From Thermoplasmatota archaeon (lineage in GTDB: Archaea; Thermoplasmatota; E2; DHVEG-1), in NCBI GenBank assembly GCA_030605515.1, contig JAUWIE010000115.1, positions 1 to 13,940 on the forward strand: a stretch of 13,940 nt of DNA, written 5' to 3'. How positions within the stretch are numbered: position 1 is the stretch's first letter; every line of letters begins with the position of its first letter. The notes under the pieces are model-generated. The model saw nothing but the letters and a program-made list of their open reading frames with translations, made no database searches and had not been told where the DNA came from. Positions 1 through 6,269 of the stretch are shown one piece after another. The translations under genes and the position numbers were made by a program.

Positions 1-650
1 GTTTCTAATACAGTAATTGTAATATTTGGAAGTGTTAATTGGATATCTCCAATGACAACGGCATCAGTGGTATTCAATGTGTTGCAGACACCTTGTAGTT
101 CCATTTGGTTGTCATCGTAGATGAGAATGGGGATGTTAAGATAGCTAGCTAGAGGTGTAGCTATGAGACTCAGTCGATATGCATCTTTGGTGTCATAGGG
201 GATTATTAGTACAGTTGGGGCTTGTGTGAATACATATGTTGCAGCAGTTATAGCAACATGGGGTGGATCGCCTAGTATTTCTGTTGTGTCATGTTTGGTA
301 TGTAATTGTTCACCGAGTACTAGCAGAGTCTTGTTTTTTGATTCCAGATATTGATCAAGGAATATCTCCTGATGATCAGTGAGTTTTCCGTCATGCTGAA
401 CAAGAAAGGGCAGTAGTCCTGTTGAGTTATTATCTGTGTCGTACCAGCACGCTATATTTGCACCGATAATTCCAAAAAAGGGGTTGCTATCTGGAAGTAT
501 AATGGCGTCTTCAATTGGTTTGCGGATTGAACCTAAATAGGATAAATCCTCTGTACTTGAAATGCCTTCTTCTACATTTATGTTTTCAGCATGAATTGTG
601 TATGAGATCAGTATTAGGATAATTAGGTAAAGTGCAAATGTTTTACGCAT
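1..650 (-). CDS. Exported protein with cell-wall-binding-repeat-2-like domain (3' end outside window)
   Basis: An open frame runs from an ATG at 650 to the window edge, giving 216 complete codons with no stop, so the C-terminus is missing. The N-terminus is a signal peptide: MRK, then a hydrophobic stretch (about residues 5-19), with likely cleavage after HA at 20-21. Residues about 144-216 (APTVLIIPYDTKDAYRLSL, then a TPLASYLNIPILIYDD segment and a VVIGD segment) read like the CWB2 / cell-wall-binding repeat 2 fold. That fold has a typical order: 'vlia...D.lsaaplA', 'n.PiLlt', 'v.ivGg'. Residues 55-112 look like an earlier related alpha/beta unit (FFGIIGANIA, LLVLG). The protein is probably exported and surface-associated; its partner is unknown. 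It is divergent from the gene relic at 696. A weak TATA-like CTTTTAAT (complement of about 676-683) sits about 27 bases upstream, which would suit a leaderless transcript. The coding call is firm; the domain assignment is from pattern memory only. Confidence 0.72.
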   Translation of the reverse strand, partial: MRKTFALYLIILILISYTIHAENINVEEGISSTEDLSYLGSIRKPIEDAIILPDSNPFFGIIGANIACWYDTDNNSTGLLPFLVQHDGKLTDHQEIFLDQYLESKNKTLLVLGEQLHTKHDTTEILGDPPHVAITAATYVFTQAPTVLIIPYDTKDAYRLSLIATPLASYLNIPILIYDDNQMELQGVCNTLNTTDAVVIGDIQLTLPNITITVLE

Positions 651-658
651 TGAATATA

Positions 659-703
659 TTTATAAAGGCTACTACATTAAAAGTTTTTCCAATAACAAAG
701 GAG
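659..703 (+). promoter_or_regulatory. TATA box and SD-like site retained in front of the truncated DUF2156 relic
   Basis: TTTATAAA at 659-666 is a strong archaeal box-A match on the plus strand. Initiation about 26 bases downstream would fall near 688-690. An SD-like AAAGGAG lies at 697-703. The spacing suits a plus-strand gene starting near 709-714, yet no start codon occurs there in the frame of the relic. For the minus-strand gene starting at 650 this box lies too close to the ATG to serve. Position and spacing are seen; the function is inferred. Confidence 0.4.
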
Positions 704-1160
704 TATTGTAGAGCATTCAAAACAATGGATTAGTACAAAAAATATATCTGAGTTAACTTTTGCATTTGGAAAAGTAGTTTTTGAAAATTGTAGCGATGTA
801 AGATATTTTATACGCAAACATAATGATGGGATAGTTGGCTTCATTTTGTATTATCCAATATATGGATGTAATAGGTACTATATGGATCTTACAAGGAGAG
901 CTATCAATTCACCTCGCGGTACTATGGTTTTTCTAATTGTAAAATCCTTTGAAATCCTACTGGAGGAAAATGTTGATAAAGTATACATTGGTTGGAGTCC
1001 ATTTCATTTTTATATAAAAAATAATAGTTTAATTCACCCCTTTACCAATAGTATATTTTTTCGTTTAATTCTAATTTCGGTTATCTTCTGGTTGTTTTTC
1101 GATCAAATGTTTCCGTCTATTTGGAAAAATTGCGTAATATATCGTAAGAAATATCCTTAA
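696..1160 (+). pseudogene. C-terminal half of a DUF2156 / MprF-type aminoacyl-phosphatidylglycerol synthase (relic)
   Basis: The frame is open from just after a TAA at 693 to a TAA at 1158-1160, 154 sense codons. It reads as the C-terminal catalytic part of DUF2156 (the MprF/LPG-synthase C domain, which moves an aminoacyl group from tRNA to a membrane lipid). Recognisable family blocks are WISTKNISELTFAFG, GIVGFILYYPIYG, YYMDLTRRAINSPRGTMVFL, KVYIGWSPF, and a terminal FDQMFPSIWKNCVIYRKKYP like the usual 'FK..F.P.W..rY.vY' ending. Full family members have about 300 residues in two GNAT-like halves; here the first half is absent. The only in-frame starts are a TTG at 846 and an ATG further in, both inside conserved sequence. 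The last 90 bases overlap the opposite-strand gene ending at 1071. The best reading is a decayed gene that lost its N-terminal half. A functional short protein from TTG 846 is less likely because it would cut the domain. Confidence 0.66.
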
Positions 1161-1697
1161 AATCCATTCTACAAATATTACAAACAGAATATATTGAATT
1201 GCTAAAGTTATGAATTCTGGAAGGGAATATATTCTATCAATTATATCTTCAAATCTGAAATATGAGGGATCGACTAGAAATATGCCCAGTAATGCAAATG
1301 GGAGCATTTTAGCTACGTCTTTTGAAAGGTCTTCATTGTAATATGCTGTTATTCTAATAGCAATAGTTATTGCAAATGATGTAGAAAGGACAGCAGAGAT
1401 TTCATAAGTTCTTGTTAGAAATAGTAATAATAAAGAAAATCCCATGAAGAAAAGAAAGGCGACAAAGGGAAAAATAAAGAAATATTTCAAGAATCCAACA
1501 ACTTTTGGATATTTTTTTGTGCTTAATGTAAAGCAATCTCTTCTTGCAATAAAACGATAATAATGCCAAATAATTATCGAGTAAGCAGCAATTGCTATTA
1601 TTAAAATAAATAATTCTTCAAATGCTGATAGATCCCCACTAAGTATTTTATCAAGTGAAAAATGTGTTGTCCATTTGGTTATTTCTTCACCTACCAT
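1071..1697 (-). CDS. Multi-pass membrane protein, unknown function
   Basis: The gene encodes 208 residues. The start is well supported: AGGAGAG (complement of 1703-1709) lies five bases before the ATG. Hydrophobic segments lie at about 28-47, 71-94, 101-118, 131-142 (short) and 161-191, so four to five membrane spans are likely, with a charged C-terminal tail (RRKHLIEKQPEDNRN). A polar loop between spans three and four (RITAYYNEDLSKDVAKMLP, about 115-133) has the look of a conserved functional patch: charged residues set against a membrane segment that itself carries a proline. I do not recognise the family and assign no function. The gene lies 75 bases downstream of the small membrane-protein gene on the same strand. 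Its last 90 bases overlap the DUF2156 relic in opposite orientation. Confidence 0.8.
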   Translation of the reverse strand: MVGEEITKWTTHFSLDKILSGDLSAFEELFILIIAIAAYSIIIWHYYRFIARRDCFTLSTKKYPKVVGFLKYFFIFPFVAFLFFMGFSLLLLFLTRTYEISAVLSTSFAITIAIRITAYYNEDLSKDVAKMLPFALLGIFLVDPSYFRFEDIIDRIYSLPEFITLAIQYILFVIFVEWILRIFLTIYYAIFPNRRKHLIEKQPEDNRN

Positions 1698-1748
1698 CTT
1701 ATCTCTCCTTTATGTTAACATAATTTTTTTTTTATGAGTTTTTTTCTA

Positions 1749-1758
1749 AATATATATT
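1749..1758 (-). promoter_or_regulatory. Possible TATA box for the 1071-1697 membrane-protein gene
   Basis: On the minus strand the stretch reads ATATATATTT, about 50 bases upstream of the ATG at 1697. This would place a transcript start near 1728-1730 and leave a short leader containing the AGGAGAG site. The surroundings are generally AT-rich, so this is a weak call. The gene could equally be co-transcribed with the one ending at 1773. Confidence 0.25.
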
Positions 1759-1772
1759 TCAATTTTGGATAA

Positions 1773-2159
1773 TTATTGATACTTTGCAATATATCGACGG
1801 ATTCTTAATAGATATACATTCTTTAGTATAAAAGAAATTATATCTGACAATGCATATATACAGATACTCTCTAATAATATAAAAATTCCACAAATAAAAA
1901 TTATATAAATAGAATTTAAAGCACCTGCAAAGATTAGATATGTACCAATCGGAATGGAAAATATCAAATTCATGATTATACAAGATTTTAAAAGATCAAT
2001 TTTTCCTTTGATTTGATATCTTTTTTTTGAAATACCTGGTAATTTGTCAATTTCTTTTCTTATATATTCAATTTTATCATCTTTTAATGATCTTTGATTC
2101 AAGGATTCTTGCTTATTATGTGTTTTCCTTCCAAATTTAATTCTGATCTTTGTCTGCAT
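1773..2159 (-). CDS. Small two-helix membrane protein, unknown function
   Basis: The gene encodes 128 residues from the ATG at 2159. A longer frame opens with TTG at 2177, but its first codons contain the SD itself (GAGGAGAG, about three bases before ATG 2159). I therefore take the internal ATG as the true start. The N-terminal 55 residues are polar and strongly basic (MQTKIRIKFGRKTHNK...), with a helical-looking segment at about 26-40. Two hydrophobic helices follow, at about 57-78 and 81-112, and the protein ends in a basic LRIRRYIAKYQ tail. The charge pattern suggests cytoplasmic N- and C-termini around a membrane hairpin. I recognise no family. A perfect palindrome at 2199-2213 lies over the expected promoter, so this gene may be repressed or activated by a dimeric regulator. 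Confidence 0.66.
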   Translation of the reverse strand: MQTKIRIKFGRKTHNKQESLNQRSLKDDKIEYIRKEIDKLPGISKKRYQIKGKIDLLKSCIIMNLIFSIPIGTYLIFAGALNSIYIIFICGIFILLESICIYALSDIISFILKNVYLLRIRRYIAKYQ

Positions 2160-2198
2160 AATCTCTCCTCGCCCCAATAATAACTAATCGCTATGTAC

Positions 2199-2213
2199 CC
2201 TTTTATTAAAAGG
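2199..2213 (-). promoter_or_regulatory. Perfect 15-bp palindrome over the putative promoter of the 1773-2159 gene
   Basis: CCTTTTATTAAAAGG is a perfect inverted repeat: two 7-base arms around one central base. It is centred about 47 bases upstream of the ATG at 2159. Its AT core (TTTTAATAAAA on the minus strand) can serve as the TATA element, with initiation near 2180. A dimeric transcription factor bound here would compete directly with TBP. The symmetry is seen; the operator role is inferred. Confidence 0.42.
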
Positions 2214-2262
2214 AATTACATGTGACAAATTATAGTATATGTTTATTTATCTTTTCTGTAGG

Positions 2263-2284
2263 TGCATATGCAGATACATATGTA
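2263..2284. repeat. Two adjacent 10-bp palindromes
   Basis: TGCATATGCA (2263-2272) and TACATATGTA (2275-2284) are each perfectly palindromic. They share the core CATATG and are separated by two bases, giving a 12-base centre-to-centre distance. They lie between the terminator of the protease gene and the upstream region of the small membrane-protein gene. They may be paired protein-binding sites; no function can be assigned. Confidence 0.4.
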
Positions 2285-2287
2285 AGT

Positions 2288-2313
2288 AAAAAAAAGGTGG
2301 TGAAAAGACCACC
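2288..2313 (-). terminator. Stem-loop with T-tract downstream of the C25 protease gene
   Basis: Read on the minus strand, GGTGGT-CTTTTC-ACCACC forms a 6-bp GC-rich stem with a 6-base loop (2296-2313). Eight T residues follow directly (2288-2295). It begins 12 bases after the stop codon at 2326. The layout is that of a bacterial-type intrinsic terminator. Archaeal polymerase mainly needs the T-tract, so this is a good terminator in either domain. Confidence 0.7.
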
Positions 2314-2325
2314 ATAATTATTTAA

Positions 2326-2901
2326 TCACCAATTATCACAGCAGTTACCCGGCTCTGGACCACCCTGAAACATGTACTCAACAAGGTATACAAGATCTGC
2401 AATATTTGGTGCTTCGCCATTTGCGTCGATATCCGATGAACACATTATAATTGGTGGAGGGCCATCCTGGAACATGTAATCTACTAGATATACTAGATCT
2501 GCTATGTCTGGTCCCTTTCCATCAAAATCAATGTCACCACATAATACATTTGGTTCACAGGTATATCTAGATATAGTGAAATCATCAATTCCTGCCTCAA
2601 CTACGGATCCTTCATTGAGATCTGATGCTTCAAATCGAACTTTTATCTGATCATTTGGTATGACAAAATCACCTACCATGAAACTATGTACTGTCCACCC
2701 TCCAGATGTCTCCGGCCCGATTGTTTCAACTAGTGTCCAGCTACCACCGTCATCATTGGAAACATATGTTTTAAACAGGTCATTATTTGGGTCGTTGCCA
2801 AAGTTGTTGGTGTACCATAAAGCATATGAAATTTCAGCGTCACCATCGCTAAGATCAATAGTTGGTGAAATAAGCCAAGTAGTTCCATCATCTACATCTG
2901 A
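2326..2901 (-). pseudogene. C-terminal part of the C25 protease after a frameshift: jelly-roll-like domain plus dockerin-like repeats
   Basis: This is the downstream reading frame of the gene that starts at 5314; it has no start of its own. It begins at SDVDDGTTWLISPTIDL, which directly completes the beta-sandwich domain started in the other frame, and adds 191 residues. After the domain (ending about GIDDFTISRY) come two dockerin-like units. The first is CGDIDFDGKGPDIADLVYL followed by VDYMFQDGPPP. The second is SSDIDANGEAPNIADLVYL followed by VEYMFQGGPEP. Each has a D-x-D-x-(D/N)-G calcium-loop start and an Asp at loop position 13, one residue longer than the canonical 12-residue dockerin loop. 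The protein ends CCDNW. The frame remains clean and conserved-looking, so the break is recent, or an assembly error. Dockerin-like repeats probably mediate attachment to a partner or to the cell surface; no cohesin is visible here. Confidence 0.72.
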
Positions 2902-5314
2902 AGTCGTCATCAACGTTATCTGTAAGATAACATTGCCCTGAGCCATCAAAATCTGTTGGTGGGTCTCCACGGTCACCACCGCCGACAGGGTCACCTCGTT
3001 CCCATGGACCATCAATAAGACCTGGGCTGTTCTCAACTGTCCATCCTGTATCTGTTTCAAAATCTTCATTATAAAGGATGATATGTTCTCCAATAAATGC
3101 TGAATAAAATGATGCTGGCGAATCAATTGGATTATATACTTCTCCAGAGCTTGTGCTTTCTGCACTGAAATAAAACTCTGGTAATCTACCGCAGCTAGCA
3201 CCAGGAAGTGTAACCTCATATAGGTTTTCACTGACATGTGTCATTGTTGTAGTTTGGAATGTACCACCATCAAATCGATAATGAAGCATACCTGAATCTG
3301 GAATATATGTATCTGATACTTCAGTTATTTTTACAGTAATAGTTGTTGGGATAAATGGATCAATATACTCTGGTAAACCATCCGGAAAACTCATTTTTAA
3401 TGGTGGGAGAAACATTTCAAGATCAGGGTTGCCCCATAGTGCACCCCATTCAAACATTTCATAATAAACAGCAGAAAATAATCCATTTGTGTACATGTCT
3501 CTAAGTGCTTTTTGATGTGCAGCACCAATTGTGCATTCACCAGATGTTACATAGGTTGTGAAGAAATAATCAAGTGATTGAGTAGAACCATCGTATGGAT
3601 CACTCCACCCTGGACATCCATATGCTACTTTTGTAGAACCTAGAAAACCAATACTACCTTGTTGCATCATAGCTTGACCAATGTTTAAGTAATCTGTATC
3701 TGAGTTGCTACATGCATCAGCAAAAATTATAGCTGGATACTCATCATTTAATGATGGGCAGTCATCTGCTTCGATAAAAGCTGGGGATCCAAGACCACGG
3801 ATATGTGTTGAAACAGGTGAACCATGACCCGCCCAGTTCACAAAGGCAAATGTACCAGATGGCCAAACTGACATAACATTGCTATGTAGAAGTGGGTAAT
3901 CACAATCATATGAGGACCAACAATCCGTGTTTTTCTCATACATCCTTGTCATTGTCCAATCGGAAAACCATGGTTGATCAACCTTGGTTTCCATAAGAAC
4001 CGCATTATCAGTGACAGGAATATAATATGGCGGTTCGTTATTCCAGAAAAAACCACCTAGCAGCAAAATGTTTTTCTTATAGGATGGGTCATCGTTTTGT
4101 TCATAAGCGATAGATTTCTCGCAAATACTCAATACAGTACTTGGGTCACTCCAGGGTATCCTTCCAACATTAATTTCTGTATAGAAATCAATAGAATCTG
4201 AACTTTCACCCCAGCGGTGATCCTTGTCATCATCCCATGATTCATCATCCGGTAAAGATAACTCTGCATAATAATAATCCGTCTCCGGCATTCCATATCC
4301 TACATCTTGCCAGCAACGACGCATAGGTACATCATCATAATGACCGACAATAAGGACATCTTCAATACCCCATTCACTGGATGGATATTTATCTCTTAAG
4401 AAATTTCTTGTTTTCTCAGCTAAATCATAACCTGCATAATTTGAATCAATCCATGAAGTAGTCACAACTTCAACTGTTCTACCCTTAGATACTTCCCAAT
4501 TAACCAATGGTACAACTGATGATGTCAATGAATCAAGTGTGATAATTACAAAATCATAAAGATCTTTTTCCATCTGCTTTATTTTTGGATACCATTGCTG
4601 AGCTTGATTATAATTAAGGATAAATTCCTCAGCGATTTGTTCAGCTCCATCAATGTTATCACGAACTACATCAAACCTATTGTTTGAATACTTATAATTA
4701 ACATTAATGGTAATTTCAGGGTAATAAATTAATTGATCAGATATCGGACGATACGAAAAAGGATTGACTCTCACATCAACAAGGTTATATTTTCGATATC
4801 CAGCAGAACGAACAAATTCAACTGCTTCAGATGGATAAAATTCATTATTTCCATATACTGATTCATAGTTCTCATTATATCTTTGTTTATCTTTTTCATA
4901 AATTATAGGATTCTCCTCACCAATAACCCTTGGTAATCTAGCAGGAGAGATATCATATGCTCCAGGAAGAATAACGCCATCACTGGTAGTATAAGTAACA
5001 TCAACTACTTTGGTTCCTGGAGGAATAGCAACTGCAGCAATCTTTGATGGAAGATTTGGCTTACCCGGTACTAATAAACGACCAAAACCTTCTGCAACAA
5101 CTTCATGTCCATCTTCATTAATCCTAATATCATAAGACCCAACAGGTATTGTAACACTTACAATTTCTTTGTTATCTATTAAATTCATTTCATTGTTCTG
5201 TAAATCTTGTTTGTATTCACCAACGTTTGCATATGCTAGAACACTAGAGATCATCAGCATCATTAACAAAACTGAAACTACAACTTCGTAGTTTTTTCCA
5301 ATTTTTCTTCTCAT
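2888..5314 (-). CDS. Secreted C25 (gingipain-like) cysteine protease, frameshifted before its C-terminal domains
   Basis: This frame gives 808 residues; joined to the downstream frame it would be about 995. Residues 1-29 are a signal peptide (hydrophobic 10-28, ending VLAYA). Residues about 50-210 resemble the C25 propeptide (GFGRLLVPGKPNLPSKIAAV, AIPPGTKVVDV). The peptidase domain spans about 253-640. It starts with DFVIITLDSL and carries the catalytic pair His497 (FVNWAGHGSP) and Cys535 (AIIFADACSNS). An Ig-like domain follows (about 640-740), then the start of a beta-sandwich (from about 746, ILYNEDFETDTGWTVENSPG). C25 enzymes are extracellular endopeptidases, reported in sediment archaea that feed on protein. 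At minus-strand 2902-2901 a TT (GACTTCAG) causes the shift; removing one T joins DNVDDD to SDVDDGTTWL. The start is set by the signal peptide; a GGGGGG run (complement of 5325-5330) sits upstream. With the shift the enzyme core stays intact but the dockerin-like tail is lost. Confidence 0.88.
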   Translation of the reverse strand: MRRKIGKNYEVVVSVLLMMLMISSVLAYANVGEYKQDLQNNEMNLIDNKEIVSVTIPVGSYDIRINEDGHEVVAEGFGRLLVPGKPNLPSKIAAVAIPPGTKVVDVTYTTSDGVILPGAYDISPARLPRVIGEENPIIYEKDKQRYNENYESVYGNNEFYPSEAVEFVRSAGYRKYNLVDVRVNPFSYRPISDQLIYYPEITINVNYKYSNNRFDVVRDNIDGAEQIAEEFILNYNQAQQWYPKIKQMEKDLYDFVIITLDSLTSSVVPLVNWEVSKGRTVEVVTTSWIDSNYAGYDLAEKTRNFLRDKYPSSEWGIEDVLIVGHYDDVPMRRCWQDVGYGMPETDYYYAELSLPDDESWDDDKDHRWGESSDSIDFYTEINVGRIPWSDPSTVLSICEKSIAYEQNDDPSYKKNILLLGGFFWNNEPPYYIPVTDNAVLMETKVDQPWFSDWTMTRMYEKNTDCWSSYDCDYPLLHSNVMSVWPSGTFAFVNWAGHGSPVSTHIRGLGSPAFIEADDCPSLNDEYPAIIFADACSNSDTDYLNIGQAMMQQGSIGFLGSTKVAYGCPGWSDPYDGSTQSLDYFFTTYVTSGECTIGAAHQKALRDMYTNGLFSAVYYEMFEWGALWGNPDLEMFLPPLKMSFPDGLPEYIDPFIPTTITVKITEVSDTYIPDSGMLHYRFDGGTFQTTTMTHVSENLYEVTLPGASCGRLPEFYFSAESTSSGEVYNPIDSPASFYSAFIGEHIILYNEDFETDTGWTVENSPGLIDGPWERGDPVGGGDRGDPPTDFDGSGQCYLTDNVDDDFRCR

Positions 5315-5353
5315 TTTTTTTTACCCCCCAAAAAGGTAAACCTGGAATATACT

Positions 5354-5366
5354 AAATTAATTTAAA
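5354..5366 (-). promoter_or_regulatory. Possible TATA box of the C25 protease gene
   Basis: On the minus strand the stretch reads GGTTTAAATTAATTTAG, with TTTAAATTAATTT as the TATA-like core. It is about 45 bases upstream of the ATG at 5314, so initiation near 5334 would leave a leader of about 20 bases containing the G-run. The 92-base gap after the receiver operon (stop at 5407) fits a separate promoter. This is a composition-based call. Confidence 0.35.
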
Positions 5367-5406
5367 CCTTTGGTAAAAATAAATATGATTAATTTAATAA
5401 TTAATC

Positions 5407-5775
5407 TTATTCTCTACTTAATATTTTCTCAACTCTATCTTTAAGATCTTGAATATCAAAAGGTTTTGTAATATAATCCTCTGATGCCATGTTTCCCATA
5501 CCAACACTCATTGTATCACCTTTAGCAGTTAGAAAAACAATAGGTATAGTTGCCCAATGAGGGTTTTCTTTTATCTTAGCTGCTACGTCCCAACCGCTCA
5601 TCTCAGGCATCATTATATCTAGTAAAACAAGATCAGGAGTTATTTCTTTTAACTTATTTAGACAATCGTTTCCATCAGATGCTTTAATTACTTCATACCC
5701 ACTTAACTCTAACATTTGTCCAACTGTAAATAAGATATCAGGCTCGTCATCAACAACCATTATTTTTTTTGGCAT
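5407..5775 (-). CDS. Stand-alone response-regulator receiver protein (CheY-like)
   Basis: The gene encodes 122 residues, exactly one REC domain with no output domain. The phosphorylation site is complete: acidic pair Asp9/Asp10 (MVVDDEPD), phosphoacceptor Asp53 (LVLLDIMMPEMSGWDV), Thr83 (VFLTAKGD) and Lys104 (YITKPFD). It would receive phosphate from a histidine kinase and act by binding a partner protein. No kinase is in the window. It starts seven bases after the stop of the upstream receiver gene, and its SD-like GTGAG overlaps that gap, so the two are co-transcribed and probably translationally coupled. The two share layout and the MMP-x-MSGWDV signature, suggesting an old duplication. 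The C25 protease gene lies downstream on the same strand, but a gap with its own possible promoter separates them. Confidence 0.9.
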   Translation of the reverse strand: MPKKIMVVDDEPDILFTVGQMLELSGYEVIKASDGNDCLNKLKEITPDLVLLDIMMPEMSGWDVAAKIKENPHWATIPIVFLTAKGDTMSVGMGNMASEDYITKPFDIQDLKDRVEKILSRE

Positions 5776-5782
5776 ATTCTCA

Positions 5783-6145
5783 CTACTCTTTTAAAATATC
5801 ATCTACCCTATTTAATAATCCATCTTTATCAAAAGGCTTCATAATATAATCAGCAAGTCCTTCATCAAGAAGAACCTGTTTCCTTTTATCAGATATCTCT
5901 AGTACACTCATAAAAGCTACTTTGACATCTGGGGATTTCTTTTTAATCCTGTTGAAAACATCCCAACCGCTCATCCCTGGCATCATAATGTCTAAAAGAA
6001 CTAGGTCAACTTTTTCTTTATCAAGTTTTCTTAGACATTCCTCACCGCTATAAGCTGGTATAACGTTATAGCCACCAATCTCAAGAACTGTTCTTGTTAA
6101 ATCAACAATATCATGCTCATTATCTACAACCATTATCTTTTTCAT
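5783..6145 (-). CDS. Stand-alone response-regulator receiver protein with a modified acidic pocket
   Basis: The gene encodes 120 residues, a single REC domain. The phosphoacceptor is Asp52 (LVLLDIMMPGMSGWDV) and the switch lysine is Lys103 (YIMKPFD). The switch Ser/Thr position is Ser80 (VAFMSVLE). The N-terminal acidic cluster reads MVVDNEHD: the second Asp of the usual DD pair is Asn9, leaving Asp8 and Glu10 to hold the metal. The DNE variant occurs in functional receivers, so activity is still expected. It is the first gene of a two-gene operon with the receiver at 5407-5775. GGTGAG (complement of 6154-6159), eight bases before the ATG, sets the start. The gene is divergent from the oxidoreductase at 6270, with 124 bases between. 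Partner kinase and target are not visible. Confidence 0.88.
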   Translation of the reverse strand: MKKIMVVDNEHDIVDLTRTVLEIGGYNVIPAYSGEECLRKLDKEKVDLVLLDIMMPGMSGWDVFNRIKKKSPDVKVAFMSVLEISDKRKQVLLDEGLADYIMKPFDKDGLLNRVDDILKE

Positions 6146-6170
6146 CTATCCAACTCACCAATTTTCTAAA

Positions 6171-6191
6171 GTAATATTATAGGTAATATTA
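6171..6191. repeat. Direct repeat GTAATATTA x2 in the divergent promoter region
   Basis: GTAATATTA occurs at 6171-6179 and again at 6183-6191. The 12-base period is close to one DNA turn. It lies between the divergent receiver operon (start 6145) and oxidoreductase gene (start 6270), nearer the former. It may be a paired regulator site. The region is very AT-rich, so chance cannot be excluded. TATA-like stretches for the plus strand are TTTTTAAATTAG (about 6214-6225) and TTTATACTT (about 6250-6258). Confidence 0.3.
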
Positions 6192-6269
6192 ATAACTATA
6201 TATCACTAATATGTTTTTAAATTAGCGCATAGCCTCTACTTGTATCAATTTATACTTAAGTGATTCAAA

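Noticed and set aside
659..666. TTTATAAA as promoter of the minus-strand gene starting at 650
   Set aside because: The box is only 9-16 bases from that ATG, so initiation would fall inside the coding region; its spacing fits the plus-strand relic.
846..1160. 104-residue protein starting at TTG 846
   Set aside because: Family-like sequence continues upstream to 696 in the same frame without a start, so TTG 846 is an internal codon of a truncated relic and not a real start.
1759..1983. 74-residue open frame on the minus strand
   Set aside because: It overlaps the supported 128-residue membrane protein in another frame, has odd Cys/Tyr-rich composition and no SD.
2896..2908. Programmed ribosomal frameshift
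   Set aside because: No slippery heptamer, homopolymer or strong downstream structure is visible at GACTTCAG; mutation or sequencing error is simpler.
2926..3237. N-terminal part of a 303-residue open frame as an independent gene
   Set aside because: Upstream of 2901 this frame is an out-of-frame reading of the protease; only the part after the shift is meaningful.
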